A DNA stretch of 13,815 nucleotides from CAYPCH01 sp964409165 (GCA_964409165.1 CAYPCH010000100.1:1-13815); one strand, 5' to 3'; shown: positions 1 through 8,102, numbered from the stretch's first letter. The notes: a model not told the origin generated them from the sequence alone. A program made the numbers and translations.

Positions 1-52
1 TAGTTATGTTGTCGTTTATGAGTAATATTACAAACGGGGGGGGAAGAACCAA

Positions 53-1147
53 ATGATTGAAATTCAGAATTTGACCAAGCATTATGGTCGAATTAAGGCT
101 GTAGATGACTTGAATTTTACCGTTAAGAAAGGTGAGATTTTAGGTTTCTTAGGGCCTAACGGTGCAGGTAAGTCTACAACTATGAATATGATAACCGGAT
201 ACCTGCCATCTACTAGTGGTACTGTAAAAGTGGGAGGTTATGATATTTCTCAGGAGCCTAAAGAAGTAAAAAAACGCATAGGCTATTTGCCAGAGCATCC
301 ACCACTTTATATGGATATGACAATCAAGGAGTATTTAGGCTTTGTCTGCGAGCTGAAAAAGGTTGAAAAGAAACAAAGGAAAAGTCAGATTGATGATATT
401 ATGGAGCTTTTAAGAATTTCAGACGTAAAAGGAAGGCTTATAAAAAACCTTTCGAAAGGCTATAAACAGAGGGTTGGATTTGCTCAGTCGCTTGTCGGAA
501 ATCCGGAAGTTCTTATACTTGATGAGCCTACTGTAGGACTTGACCCGACACAGATTATTGAAGTGAGGAAGCTTATCAAAGCATTGGCAAAGGAGCATAC
601 GATAATCTTTAGCTCCCATATAATGCAAGAAGTAAGTGCGGTATGTGAGCGGGTTATTATAATAAGCAAGGGTAAAATTGTAGCTATAGATACACCTGAG
701 AATTTGTCGAAAAGCATGGGGGAAACTGCAAGAATTTCAATCAGAATTGCAGGACCGAAGAGTTCTGTGCTTGATGTTTTGCAAAGTGTCAACGGTGTTA
801 AGAGCGTACAGGTTAAAACAAAAGTAAATGACAAAGTAAATGACGAAGAATTTGATTATGTTGTGGACTCCGATAAGGAAGAAGATGTTAGAAGACCTAT
901 ATTCTTTGAACTGGCAAAGCAACAATATCCTATACTTGAACTCAACTCCATGAATATGAGTCTTGAGGATATTTTCCTTCAGCTTACTTCGAAAGAACAA
1001 AAGGATATATCACAAAAGAAGAAAGCTTTGGAAATAGAACAGGACTCCGAAGCAGAAGACAATGAGATTTCTGGGGAAGACCAGGAAACTGAAGACCAAG
1101 ATACATCAGACCAAGAGATTTCTGCGGAAGAAAAGGAGGCTGAGTAA
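53..1147 (+). CDS. ABC transporter ATP-binding protein, GldA/CcmA-like, with acidic C-terminal tail
   Basis: This is the ATPase that should power the permease encoded next door; it acts at the inner face of the membrane. Seen in the 364-residue product: Walker A GPNGAGKST at 34-42, a Q-loop region YLPEHPPLY at 78-86 with Glu where many ABC proteins have Gln, signature LSKGY at 133-137, Walker B LILDEPT at 154-160, D-loop at 162-165 and the H-loop His at 189. The ATPase core ends near residue 220, and a GldA-type C-terminal domain follows to about 320. The last 38 residues (327-364) are a low-complexity tail with 19 Asp/Glu, not part of the usual fold. The ATG at 53 follows a G-rich ribosome-binding site with eight consecutive G at 36-43. 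It is the first gene of a four-gene cluster. The domain assignment is firm; the substrate is unknown. Confidence 0.93.
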   Translation: MIEIQNLTKHYGRIKAVDDLNFTVKKGEILGFLGPNGAGKSTTMNMITGYLPSTSGTVKVGGYDISQEPKEVKKRIGYLPEHPPLYMDMTIKEYLGFVCELKKVEKKQRKSQIDDIMELLRISDVKGRLIKNLSKGYKQRVGFAQSLVGNPEVLILDEPTVGLDPTQIIEVRKLIKALAKEHTIIFSSHIMQEVSAVCERVIIISKGKIVAIDTPENLSKSMGETARISIRIAGPKSSVLDVLQSVNGVKSVQVKTKVNDKVNDEEFDYVVDSDKEEDVRRPIFFELAKQQYPILELNSMNMSLEDIFLQLTSKEQKDISQKKKALEIEQDSEAEDNEISGEDQETEDQDTSDQEISAEEKEAE

Positions 1148-1148
1148 G

Positions 1149-1868
1149 ATGTTGACAGTTTTGAAAAGGGAGCTTCATGCTTATTTTTTTTCTCCCTTGG
1201 CATATGTAGTATCGGCAATTTTTATTGCTATTTTTTCAATGCGCTTTGTGCAGGTAATTATGAATCCGATGAACTTCTTTTATGGATATTTTCTTTATTA
1301 TTTTGCTTTTTGGCTTGCTTTTATTATACCTGTATTGACAATGAGAACATTTGCGGAAGAAAGAAAAAGCGGTACAGAAGTGCTTCTAATGACTTCGCCT
1401 CTTAATGTTATTGATATTGTAATAGGCAAGTTTCTCGCAGCATTTATTGTTTTTCTTGCAATGACAGCGTTAACATTGATATTCCCCATCGTTATAGCTG
1501 TATCCGGTAAACTGGTACTGATACAAACTATCAGCAGTTACGCAGGATTTATACTGATTGGTGCCGCATTTACAGCATTTGGAGTGTTTGCTTCGTCACT
1601 TACAGAGAACCAAATAATTGCTGCTGTTATAGGAATTGTAGGTATTTTTATGATTTGGCTGGTAGATAACATAAAAGAAGGATTCAGAACTTTGTTGGGT
1701 GGAATTGTATATAGGTTTGCAGATTGGATTTCCCTGTTTGACAGGTTTGACCCTTTCAGAATGGGATTAATAGAATTGAAGGACATTGTTTTCTTTTTCA
1801 GTCTTGTTGGTGTTCTGATAGCGTTAACAATGATTATAATAGAAAAAAGGCGATGGAGTCAGGGGTGA
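1149..1868 (+). CDS. ABC-2 type permease, GldF-like
   Basis: This is a membrane permease of 239 residues, the expected partner of the preceding ATPase. I chose the ATG at 1149 (MLTVLKREL) rather than an in-frame ATG at 1062. The site GGAGG at 1135-1139 lies 9 bases before it, family members start this way (cytoplasmic amphipathic helix KRELHAYFFSPLAYV), and the longer reading would only add 29 basic residues overlapping the ATPase gene. The sequence shows about six hydrophobic segments. The loop after the second carries the motif TMRTFAEERKSGTEVLLMTSPL-like (residues about 64-85), typical of GldF/ABC-2 permeases. The start lies one base after the ATPase stop, so the two are probably translationally coupled. 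The substrate is not deducible. Confidence 0.9.
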   Translation: MLTVLKRELHAYFFSPLAYVVSAIFIAIFSMRFVQVIMNPMNFFYGYFLYYFAFWLAFIIPVLTMRTFAEERKSGTEVLLMTSPLNVIDIVIGKFLAAFIVFLAMTALTLIFPIVIAVSGKLVLIQTISSYAGFILIGAAFTAFGVFASSLTENQIIAAVIGIVGIFMIWLVDNIKEGFRTLLGGIVYRFADWISLFDRFDPFRMGLIELKDIVFFFSLVGVLIALTMIIIEKRRWSQG

Positions 1869-1872
1869 TAAA

Positions 1873-3297
1873 ATGAATAAAGTATTTGAGTTTTTTAAGA
1901 GTAAGAATTTCAGATTCAGCTTTATAGCCTTAATTATGGCTATTGGAATTTTTGTTATTGCTTTTTTTGTTAATTTTTTTGCAGAAAGCTTTAACAAGCA
2001 ATGGGACGTGACATCGAACAAGATGTATTCTATTAGTGATACCACTGATAAAATACTTACAGATCTCAAAAAAGATGTGGAAATAATATTCCTGTCTGAC
2101 AAGGATCTTATAAAAAATGGTGGAGAGAATGGCTTTTTGGTTTCACAGTTTCTTGACAAGTATGATAAGTATCAGAGGGTGAAGGTTAATTATATAGACC
2201 CCGATAAAAACCCGGATATTATTACAAAACTAGACAAGGATAATGTACTTTCTCTGAAAATTCAGAATATAGTCATTAAATCCGAGGACAAGATAAAGAA
2301 GGTTGCAGTTGAGGATGTCTTTGAGATGGATCAATACGGCAATGTAAATTTTATAGGTGAGCAGAGTATAACTGGTGCAATAAAGTATGTTACCAGTGAT
2401 ATTATTCCAACGGTTTATTTTCTTGAAGGGCATGGAGAAAAGAGCCCGGATGGTGAGTATTCAACTATTAGAGAGATACTTGAAGCAAATGGATATACAA
2501 CAAAAAAATTAAATATCACAATTGAGGGCAAAGTTCCGGAAGATTGCTCTATATTAATATCTGCAGGACCTCAGAAAGATTTAACTCCTAACGAAAGTGA
2601 AAAAATAATCAGTTATATGGAAGGTGGAGGAAATTCGATATTTTTAGTAGATCCTGTAAATTCAAATAAAAAGTTCACCAATTTCGATAATGTTTTTGAA
2701 AGGTATAATATCGGATTGAATTATGACAGGGTTAAAGAGAATAACACTTCAAGGCATATTTCGGGTCAACCCTATGATGTTGCACTAGGTATTGGCTACA
2801 ATGAGTTGACGGCAGGAATTGATCCGAGCCAGCTTTCGGTTATATTGCCTGAATCAAGAAGCATAAAGATGCTTGGTATAGGAGATCATCCTGCAACAGT
2901 GAGTCAACTGTTTGCTGCTTCTGCAACTGCAGAAGGAGAAGCATATGGTGTAGAAGGCGAAAACAATAAAGGACCTTTGGATATAGCTCTTCTTTCCCAA
3001 ATCAGCCAGGCAAAAGACTCAAAAATATTGGTAATGGGAAATGCATATTTTGCTACCGATACAGCACTTGATTTATATCCTTACGCTCAGAATGCGGTAT
3101 ATCTCTTTTTAAGTGCCATAGGATGGATGCAAAATTTATCCGACGAGGTTATGATAATGCCGAAAACGCCGGAAATGGATAGTTTTAACGTTACAGGATA
3201 CCAATCAAAAGTTATGATGGTTGTAACTATTTTTATGCTTCCGTTGCTGTTATTGGCTACAGGATTTATTATCTGGATGAGGAGGCGTCATTTATGA
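1873..3297 (+). CDS. GldG-like ABC auxiliary protein (ABC_transp_aux family)
   Basis: The 474-residue protein is anchored by an N-terminal transmembrane helix (about 15-37) and a C-terminal helix (about 447-468) that ends in RRRHL. The large domain between them should be extracytoplasmic. Family marks are the juxtamembrane WDVTSNKMYSIS at 44-55 and VYFLEGHGE at 181-189, both characteristic of the GldG/ABC_transp_aux family. Members resemble a Rossmann-like substrate-binding or glutamine-amidotransferase-like fold, and in gliding bacteria they accompany GldA and GldF. The ATG at 1873 is preceded by AGGGGTGA at 1861-1868, which includes the TGA stop of the permease, so spacing is only 4 bases. 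The gene overlaps the next one by 4 bases (ATGA). I infer that it is a subunit of the ABC complex; its ligand is unknown. Confidence 0.88.
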   Translation: MNKVFEFFKSKNFRFSFIALIMAIGIFVIAFFVNFFAESFNKQWDVTSNKMYSISDTTDKILTDLKKDVEIIFLSDKDLIKNGGENGFLVSQFLDKYDKYQRVKVNYIDPDKNPDIITKLDKDNVLSLKIQNIVIKSEDKIKKVAVEDVFEMDQYGNVNFIGEQSITGAIKYVTSDIIPTVYFLEGHGEKSPDGEYSTIREILEANGYTTKKLNITIEGKVPEDCSILISAGPQKDLTPNESEKIISYMEGGGNSIFLVDPVNSNKKFTNFDNVFERYNIGLNYDRVKENNTSRHISGQPYDVALGIGYNELTAGIDPSQLSVILPESRSIKMLGIGDHPATVSQLFAASATAEGEAYGVEGENNKGPLDIALLSQISQAKDSKILVMGNAYFATDTALDLYPYAQNAVYLFLSAIGWMQNLSDEVMIMPKTPEMDSFNVTGYQSKVMMVVTIFMLPLLLLATGFIIWMRRRHL

Positions 3298-4676
3298 GAT
3301 TCTACAGGAATGCAATTATCCTTATTACTGTGACTGCAATCCTGTTGGGCGCATATTTCTTTGTACAATGGCAGAAGGGCAAAGAAGTTGATCCTGTCGA
3401 TGAAAAAATAGAAATTATAAATATTGATGATGAGATAGATATACAGGAAGTAGTTATTGAAAACCGTGGTGAGAAGCTTGTTTTCAAGAAAGATGGATTG
3501 GAATGGACTATGAACCCGGAAGAGGAGTTCAGATTTGACAAATTCAAGATAGACGGCATAGTGGCCAATTTTAAGCAACTTAGCGCCAAAAGGATAATTG
3601 AAGAAGACTCAATAGATTTAAACAAATATGGATTTGACAAACCTGCGGTTGTAACAGTGACCACTTCAGAAGGGCTGGAAATTGGAGTTGAAGTGGGGAA
3701 TGAGACACCAACAAAAGAAGCTTACTATCTTAAGAAAAAGGGTGAAAACACTGTTTATACTGTAGAAACCTATTTAGGTGAGTATTTTAGCTATTCTAAG
3801 ACTGATTTGAAAGACAGATATGTTTTTGATGCGCTACCTACTGATGTAACTCATTTATCGGTTATTAGAGACGGAAAGATTGTTTTTAATGCCGGTTTGA
3901 CAGATGAGTATCAGTGGATGCTCAAAGAACCGATAGAAGCTGATATAGACTATTCAAAACTGGATGGAGCCATTAATGATGCCATCAGGGCACAGATAGC
4001 AAGCTTTATTGAAGAAAACCCGTTAGACCTTTCCATTTATGGGCTTGACCAACCTAAGTACGTGATGGAGATAGCTACCGCAAACAACAGGGAAATAGTA
4101 GAGTTTGGTATTGAGAAAGAGAAGAATTGGGAGATTTATGCCAGGTTTAAGGACGGTAAAGATGTGTTTACTCTTCATCCTTCCAATTTTGAGTTTCTTG
4201 AAATGTCAACAATGGAAATTGCTCTGCCGATTGTTTATATTGCCAACATTAATGATGTTTCCGAGATGAATGTTACTATAGATGGAAGGACAATAAGCAG
4301 CCAAATAGACACTAGCTTGGATAATACCGACCCTGACAAGGAAAAGTATATTATTGATGGAAAAGACGTAAAAGCAAAAGGTGACGAAGGGGTGTCTGCT
4401 TTCAAGGATTTCTATCAGGCTGTTATTGGAGTGACATTTAGTTCTGTCGAAACTGATGCGGTTCTATCCGAAGCTGACCCGGAAATTGTTTTTGACTTTA
4501 AGCTTAAGGTTGCTCCGGGTAGTACGAGGATAGAATTTGTTTCAAAGGATGATGAGAATTATTATGTATTAAAGGACGGAAAGTACACCGGCAAGGTGGT
4601 TGACAAATCACAATTTGATAAGCAAGACAGTATAACAAAGACTTATCAGAAACTTATGGAACTTTTAAGTAATTGA
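3294..4676 (+). CDS. DUF4340 domain membrane-anchored protein
   Basis: The 460-residue product has an N-terminal transmembrane anchor at about 5-25 followed by a long acidic extracytoplasmic part. It matches the DUF4340 family, which usually follows GldG-like genes. The sequence shows an internal duplication. Module 1 has DLNKYGFDKPAVVTV at 108-122, then a YYLKKKGENTVYTV segment. Module 2 has DLSIYGLDQPKYVMEI at 245-260, then IYARFKDGKDVFTL. Such repeats suggest two copies of a beta-rich domain. The start ATG at 3294 overlaps the GldG-like stop (ATGA) and has GGAGG at 3281-3285, 8 bases upstream. It is the last gene before the hairpin at 4698-4753. I infer an accessory role in the same ABC complex; no enzymatic motif is visible. 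Confidence 0.86.
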   Translation: MRFYRNAIILITVTAILLGAYFFVQWQKGKEVDPVDEKIEIINIDDEIDIQEVVIENRGEKLVFKKDGLEWTMNPEEEFRFDKFKIDGIVANFKQLSAKRIIEEDSIDLNKYGFDKPAVVTVTTSEGLEIGVEVGNETPTKEAYYLKKKGENTVYTVETYLGEYFSYSKTDLKDRYVFDALPTDVTHLSVIRDGKIVFNAGLTDEYQWMLKEPIEADIDYSKLDGAINDAIRAQIASFIEENPLDLSIYGLDQPKYVMEIATANNREIVEFGIEKEKNWEIYARFKDGKDVFTLHPSNFEFLEMSTMEIALPIVYIANINDVSEMNVTIDGRTISSQIDTSLDNTDPDKEKYIIDGKDVKAKGDEGVSAFKDFYQAVIGVTFSSVETDAVLSEADPEIVFDFKLKVAPGSTRIEFVSKDDENYYVLKDGKYTGKVVDKSQFDKQDSITKTYQKLMELLSN

Positions 4677-4697
4677 CTCAGCATAAGTAATTAGTGA

Positions 4698-4753
4698 AAC
4701 AACTCCGACATAGAATTATATTGGCTATAATTCTATGGGGGAGTTGTTTTTTT
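4698..4753 (+). terminator. Intrinsic terminator hairpin that also holds the ribosome-binding site of the next gene
   Basis: A long inverted repeat pairs AACAACTCC (4698-4706) with GGAGTTGTT (4740-4748) and CATAGAATTATA (4709-4720) with TATAATTCTATG (4726-4737). There is a 2x2 mismatch (GA against GG) between the two stems and a 5-base loop, TTGGC. Seven T follow at 4747-4753. It lies 21 bases after the DUF4340 stop and should end that transcript. The 3' arm contains GGGGGAG (4737-4743), which is the only good Shine-Dalgarno for the gene starting at 4752, so the same hairpin would hide that site in any read-through RNA. Confidence 0.85.
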
Positions 4754-5870
4754 GTTTAGAGAGATGCGGGATATCTTTAGAGTTGCAAGTGTTTACATGG
4801 CAACAATTATCGGTGCAGGGTTTGCTTCGGGTCAAGAGATAATGCAGTTTTTTTCAAACTATTACCTGGGAGGATTTTACGGTATTGTTTTGGCAGGAGT
4901 ATTATTTGCCTTAATAGGATATATTGTCCTCAATAAGGTATACAGTGAAAGAATCAGAAACTATGAAGAGTTTTTATTTCCCACAGTAGGGTGGTTTTTC
5001 GGATGGATTATGGAAATAATGGTCACTCTGTTTATGGTGTCAGTGCTGAGTGTAATGATTTCAGGTGCTTCGTCAATAGTATCGGATCAGCTTGATATAC
5101 CATTCCAAATTGCGGTTTTGGTGGTTTCTTTTATTTGTGCACTTGTTTTTCTTACAGACATCAAAGGAATAATAGCATTAAGCAGCATTATAACACCTGT
5201 CCTTGTGGTGGGTATGGTTGGCGTGGGGCTTTATATAATAGCCAACAAGAACAATCCTGTTTTTAGTTTTGCCGAAAGCTTTGGAGGCTTGACCCATAAC
5301 TGGTTTGTTTCTTCGCTTCTTTATGTAAGCTATAACAGTATTATAGCTGTAGCGGTAATGTGCAGTTTGTTGCCATACCTGAAATCAAAAAGGACGGCAT
5401 CTGCCGGAGGTATACTGGGCGGAATTATGTTAAGTGTAATTGCAATTGTAATGAATTTTGCACTGTATCTATTTTATCCTGAGGTAAAATTGATTGAACT
5501 GCCGATTTTGAGTATAGTAGAAAGATACAGTTCGCTACTTGGTGTGTTTTATAAATATTTACTTTTACTTGCGATGCTGATATCTGCTTTGACTGCCGGT
5601 TATGGCTTTATTGAAAGAGTCAGCGGCAAAGTAAATATTAGCAGAAGACTGATAGTCCTTATAATATGCAGTTTGACGGTACCTCTTTCAAGTATAGGAT
5701 TTTCAGATCTCATTTCAACAATATACCCGATATTCGGATATATTGGAATGTTTATGGTGTTTGTAATATTACTCCAGGGCTTAAATCTTATTCAGTCACA
5801 GTCAATACGGCGTTTAGCGGGTAAAAAAGGCAGACTGGCAAAAAGAGGCACGTTTATATGGAAAAAATAA
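4752..5870 (+). CDS. YkvI-family membrane protein (LeuT/APC-like fold)
   Basis: This is a 372-residue polytopic membrane protein with about ten or eleven hydrophobic helices. The first helix carries GAGFASGQEIMQFF at residues 21-34, the hallmark of the YkvI family (COG3949). That family is related to amino-acid/sodium symporters of the LeuT-like fold, so a transport role is likely, but no substrate is established. Start choice is unusual. TTG at 4752 has GGGGGAG 8 bases upstream, whereas the first ATG, at 4764, has only a weak AGAG directly against it. An in-frame stop at 4728 and the absence of other start codons leave these two. The TTG choice places the start inside the T-tract of the preceding terminator. 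I see no convincing promoter in 4677-4751, so expression may depend on read-through of the upstream operon. The protein ends with a basic tail. Confidence 0.85.
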   Translation: MFREMRDIFRVASVYMATIIGAGFASGQEIMQFFSNYYLGGFYGIVLAGVLFALIGYIVLNKVYSERIRNYEEFLFPTVGWFFGWIMEIMVTLFMVSVLSVMISGASSIVSDQLDIPFQIAVLVVSFICALVFLTDIKGIIALSSIITPVLVVGMVGVGLYIIANKNNPVFSFAESFGGLTHNWFVSSLLYVSYNSIIAVAVMCSLLPYLKSKRTASAGGILGGIMLSVIAIVMNFALYLFYPEVKLIELPILSIVERYSSLLGVFYKYLLLLAMLISALTAGYGFIERVSGKVNISRRLIVLIICSLTVPLSSIGFSDLISTIYPIFGYIGMFMVFVILLQGLNLIQSQSIRRLAGKKGRLAKRGTFIWKK

Positions 5871-5904
5871 TACATAAATAGTTGATGTGAAAAAGATTTT
5901 TTTA

Positions 5905-5913
5905 TGGTAAAAT
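5905..5913 (+). promoter_or_regulatory. Candidate extended -10 promoter for the DUF5711-CvpA genes
   Basis: TGGTAAAAT fits an extended -10 (TGn then TAAAAT). No good -35 lies at 17 bases; the TTGATG at 5882-5887 is 20 bases upstream, which is long. It would give an untranslated leader of about 150 bases before the ATG at 6072. Confidence 0.4.
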
Positions 5914-5942
5914 AAAAATAGGCTTGTACTACTTTATTTACA

Positions 5943-6037
5943 TACCGTAGCGGTAGCTACAAACAAATTAGTAATGAACATTGCGATAAACAGAGGAACT
6001 ATATCTTCTAAAAAGTTTGTAAAAAGCAAATTTTTTT
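5943..6037 (+). other. Leader with small inverted repeats upstream of the DUF5711 gene
   Basis: This non-coding leader contains TACCG-TAG-CGGTA (5943-5955), overlapped by the palindrome GTAGCTAC (5953-5960). Downstream is an AT-rich hairpin, AAAAAGTTTG (6010-6019) with CAAATTTTTT (6027-6036), 10 bp with one G-T pair, followed by AGGAGAG. The second hairpin resembles a weak terminator ahead of the gene, so it could be an attenuator. I do not recognise a known riboswitch class. Confidence 0.35.
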
Positions 6038-6071
6038 AGGAGAGTAGTATATAGCAGTCTGGGGTGAGGTA

Positions 6072-7295
6072 ATGGACGATATACCTGAAAAAAGTGCAAA
6101 GACGGAGCAACACTCGAATTTAATAAGCATACTGCTTTTTTTTGTACTTATTGTTGTTGTAGTATGTACTGCAGGTGTGGCGTACCTTAACAGTTGTGGT
6201 ATTGATATAAAAACCGTGAGTATAAAGCAGCTTGTCGATGAGCAGTTTTTTTACAAAGGAAAACATGTTGCACAAATTAACTCTTTTGAGTTTAGCTTTG
6301 ATACAGCGATGCATCCTCAGTTTTGTGCTCATAAAGGGTTCATTGTAGAAGCAACTAAAGACAGGATAAGGTATCTTGACTTAAATGGAGAGGAGCAGTG
6401 GCTTTATCCCATATCAATGAACAACCCTATTGTAAAAAGCACTGGTGACTACCTTATGGCAGTGGACATTAAGGGGAAGGATATAGTTGTTTTTGGAGGC
6501 AAGGAGAAAAAATGGGAGAAGCAACTGGGCAATGCCATAATAAATGCACATATAAGTAAAAACGGCTATGTTACTGTTATTCATGAACAGGAAATGAGCA
6601 GAACATCAGTAACGGTTTTTAACCGGCAGGGAATGGAGATGTTTACAACTGTAAGGGCAGAAAACTATATAATATCATCAAAGGTTTCACCTTCTGGCAA
6701 GAATATATTTGTAAACAGCATAGATACCTCGGGAATAAATACAAACACTTTGTTGGAAGCTGACAGCATTTCAGATATAATGAACAGTACTTCAAGCGAT
6801 TTGAGCTGTAAAACTGCAAGGGAGAATGCCCTTTATCCTTTTATGGAGTACATGGACGATAATAATTTGGTTGCTGTGGGGGAATCTGAGATTATATTAC
6901 TTGGAAATAAATTAGAGCAAAAGTGGCAAAAAGAGTTTGATGGAGAATTATACAGCTTTTCTGTTACCGATAAATATGCAGTTGTAGCCTTAAGTTCCGG
7001 GAACTCATCTCTTTTGAGTCAGGAAAGGACTGATATATTTATTATTGACAGTGACGGTAAAAATATGTCTGACTATCAGATAAATGAAGCGGTCAAAAGC
7101 ATTGATGCATTAGGGAATTTTATTGCTATAAATGAGGGAAGGCATGTTTATATTATAAATACTGACGGTGAACTTGTTGTGAATTATAATTCTGATACTG
7201 AACTCAATGAGGTTCGCTTTATCAGCGGGCATGAGCTTATAGGAATTTCTAGGGACAGTATTGTTGTACTTAAGATAGATAAGTCACGGAAATGA
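6072..7295 (+). CDS. DUF5711 family protein, membrane-anchored beta-propeller-like
   Basis: The 407-residue protein has a short cytoplasmic N-terminus, one transmembrane helix at about 17-39 and a long outer domain. The outer part has repeated short beta-strand units of the type RIRYLDLNGEEQWLYPI, KDIVVFGGKEKKWEKQL and KLEQKWQKEFDGELYSF. These look like PQQ/WD-type propeller blades, and the family match is DUF5711. No catalytic motif is visible. The ATG at 6072 is preceded by GGGGTGAGG at 6061-6069. The next gene is a CvpA-family membrane protein 87 bases downstream, a pairing I believe is common in clostridia. A structural or scaffold role in the cell envelope is an inference only. Confidence 0.8.
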   Translation: MDDIPEKSAKTEQHSNLISILLFFVLIVVVVCTAGVAYLNSCGIDIKTVSIKQLVDEQFFYKGKHVAQINSFEFSFDTAMHPQFCAHKGFIVEATKDRIRYLDLNGEEQWLYPISMNNPIVKSTGDYLMAVDIKGKDIVVFGGKEKKWEKQLGNAIINAHISKNGYVTVIHEQEMSRTSVTVFNRQGMEMFTTVRAENYIISSKVSPSGKNIFVNSIDTSGINTNTLLEADSISDIMNSTSSDLSCKTARENALYPFMEYMDDNNLVAVGESEIILLGNKLEQKWQKEFDGELYSFSVTDKYAVVALSSGNSSLLSQERTDIFIIDSDGKNMSDYQINEAVKSIDALGNFIAINEGRHVYIINTDGELVVNYNSDTELNEVRFISGHELIGISRDSIVVLKIDKSRK

Positions 7296-7316
7296 TATTG
7301 TATTGAAAAATTAAAG

Positions 7317-7339
7317 TGCGATATAAAATCTTTATCGCA
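7317..7339 (+). other. Small hairpin between the DUF5711 and CvpA genes
   Basis: TGCGATA (7317-7323) pairs with TATCGCA (7333-7339) around a 9-base AT loop, and flanking TTGAA/TTCAA can add an outer stem. The T8 tract lies further on (7357-7364), so it is a poor intrinsic terminator. It is more likely an RNA processing or stability element. An overlapping weak promoter (TTGTAT at 7298-7303, TATAAA at 7322-7327, spacer 18) is also possible. Confidence 0.35.
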
Positions 7340-7382
7340 TTCAATATAGAACAGTATTTTTTTTGAATTGGGGAGGTTAAAT

Positions 7383-8102
7383 ATGAATTTGGTTGATTTT
7401 GCTGTAATTACAATTATTATAATATTTGGGCTTATAGGGATGACAAAAGGCTTCATCCATTCAGTATTCAAGCTTGTCTCATTCTTTGTTGCAGTTGTAG
7501 TTTCGGTTAAATGTTATCCTTTGGTGGCTAATCTACTGGAGAAAACTGCTATTTTTACAAATATAAAATCATCCATACACAAGAACCTTATGCTTCAGCA
7601 GCAGGCACATTCGCCTGAGATAGGAGAAGGTGCAAAACTTACAGCACAATCTGTGATTGATAGTCTTAATCTGCCGGGTTTTTTAAAGGAAATGATAGAG
7701 AACAGTATGATTGATAAAATCACTGATCTTACAAAGATGATTGATATTGCAAAAGTAATGGAGAGTATAAGCGACATACTTGCCCACGTTGTTCTTGATA
7801 TTATTAGTTTGGTTCTGTTATATATATTAATCCGTATTGCTCTTGTATTTTTGAGGTTTGTTCTTCAGGGAATTGCCAAGCTTCCTGTATTCAAGCAGAT
7901 GGACAAAATGGGCGGATTTGCTTTTGGAGCCTTGGAAGGTTTGTTGACGGTTTATATTATATTTACCGTATTGATGCTGTTTCATTCTTTACCTACGTTT
8001 AAAGTATTCTTTGATGCAATAGAAGGGTCTGCGATTGCAAGGTTTTTTTACCAGAACAATTTTATTGTTGATTGGATGTTCCCCAAAAATACCATTATCT
8101 AA
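7383..8102 (+). CDS. CvpA family membrane protein
   Basis: This is a 239-residue membrane protein of the CvpA (colicin V production) family. It begins MNLVDFAVITIIIIFGLIGMTKGF: a first helix, then the conserved G-x-x-x-G-F turn. A second helix lies at about 27-50. A hydrophilic insert at about 55-130 is followed by two further hydrophobic stretches, about 135-160 and 183-205. I chose the ATG at 7383 because GGGGAGG at 7370-7376 lies 6 bases upstream; an in-frame TTG at 7368 would sit in front of that site. CvpA proteins are linked to envelope homeostasis in several bacteria, but a biochemical activity is not settled. The gene follows the DUF5711 gene and is probably co-transcribed with it. 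Confidence 0.82.
   Translation: MNLVDFAVITIIIIFGLIGMTKGFIHSVFKLVSFFVAVVVSVKCYPLVANLLEKTAIFTNIKSSIHKNLMLQQQAHSPEIGEGAKLTAQSVIDSLNLPGFLKEMIENSMIDKITDLTKMIDIAKVMESISDILAHVVLDIISLVLLYILIRIALVFLRFVLQGIAKLPVFKQMDKMGGFAFGALEGLLTVYIIFTVLMLFHSLPTFKVFFDAIEGSAIARFFYQNNFIVDWMFPKNTII

Noticed and set aside
1..35. End of an upstream gene
   Set aside because: The 35 bases are too short to assign a frame or a family.
1062..1148. Upstream ATG extending the permease by 29 residues
   Set aside because: It overlaps the ATPase gene, lacks a Shine-Dalgarno, and the added basic sequence is foreign to the family; ATG 1149 has GGAGG.
5974..6039. Small ORF of 21 codons before the DUF5711 gene
   Set aside because: It has no Shine-Dalgarno, and its end is the AT-rich hairpin.
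7368..7382. TTG start for the CvpA-family gene
   Set aside because: The strong GGGGAGG lies after this codon and serves the ATG at 7383.
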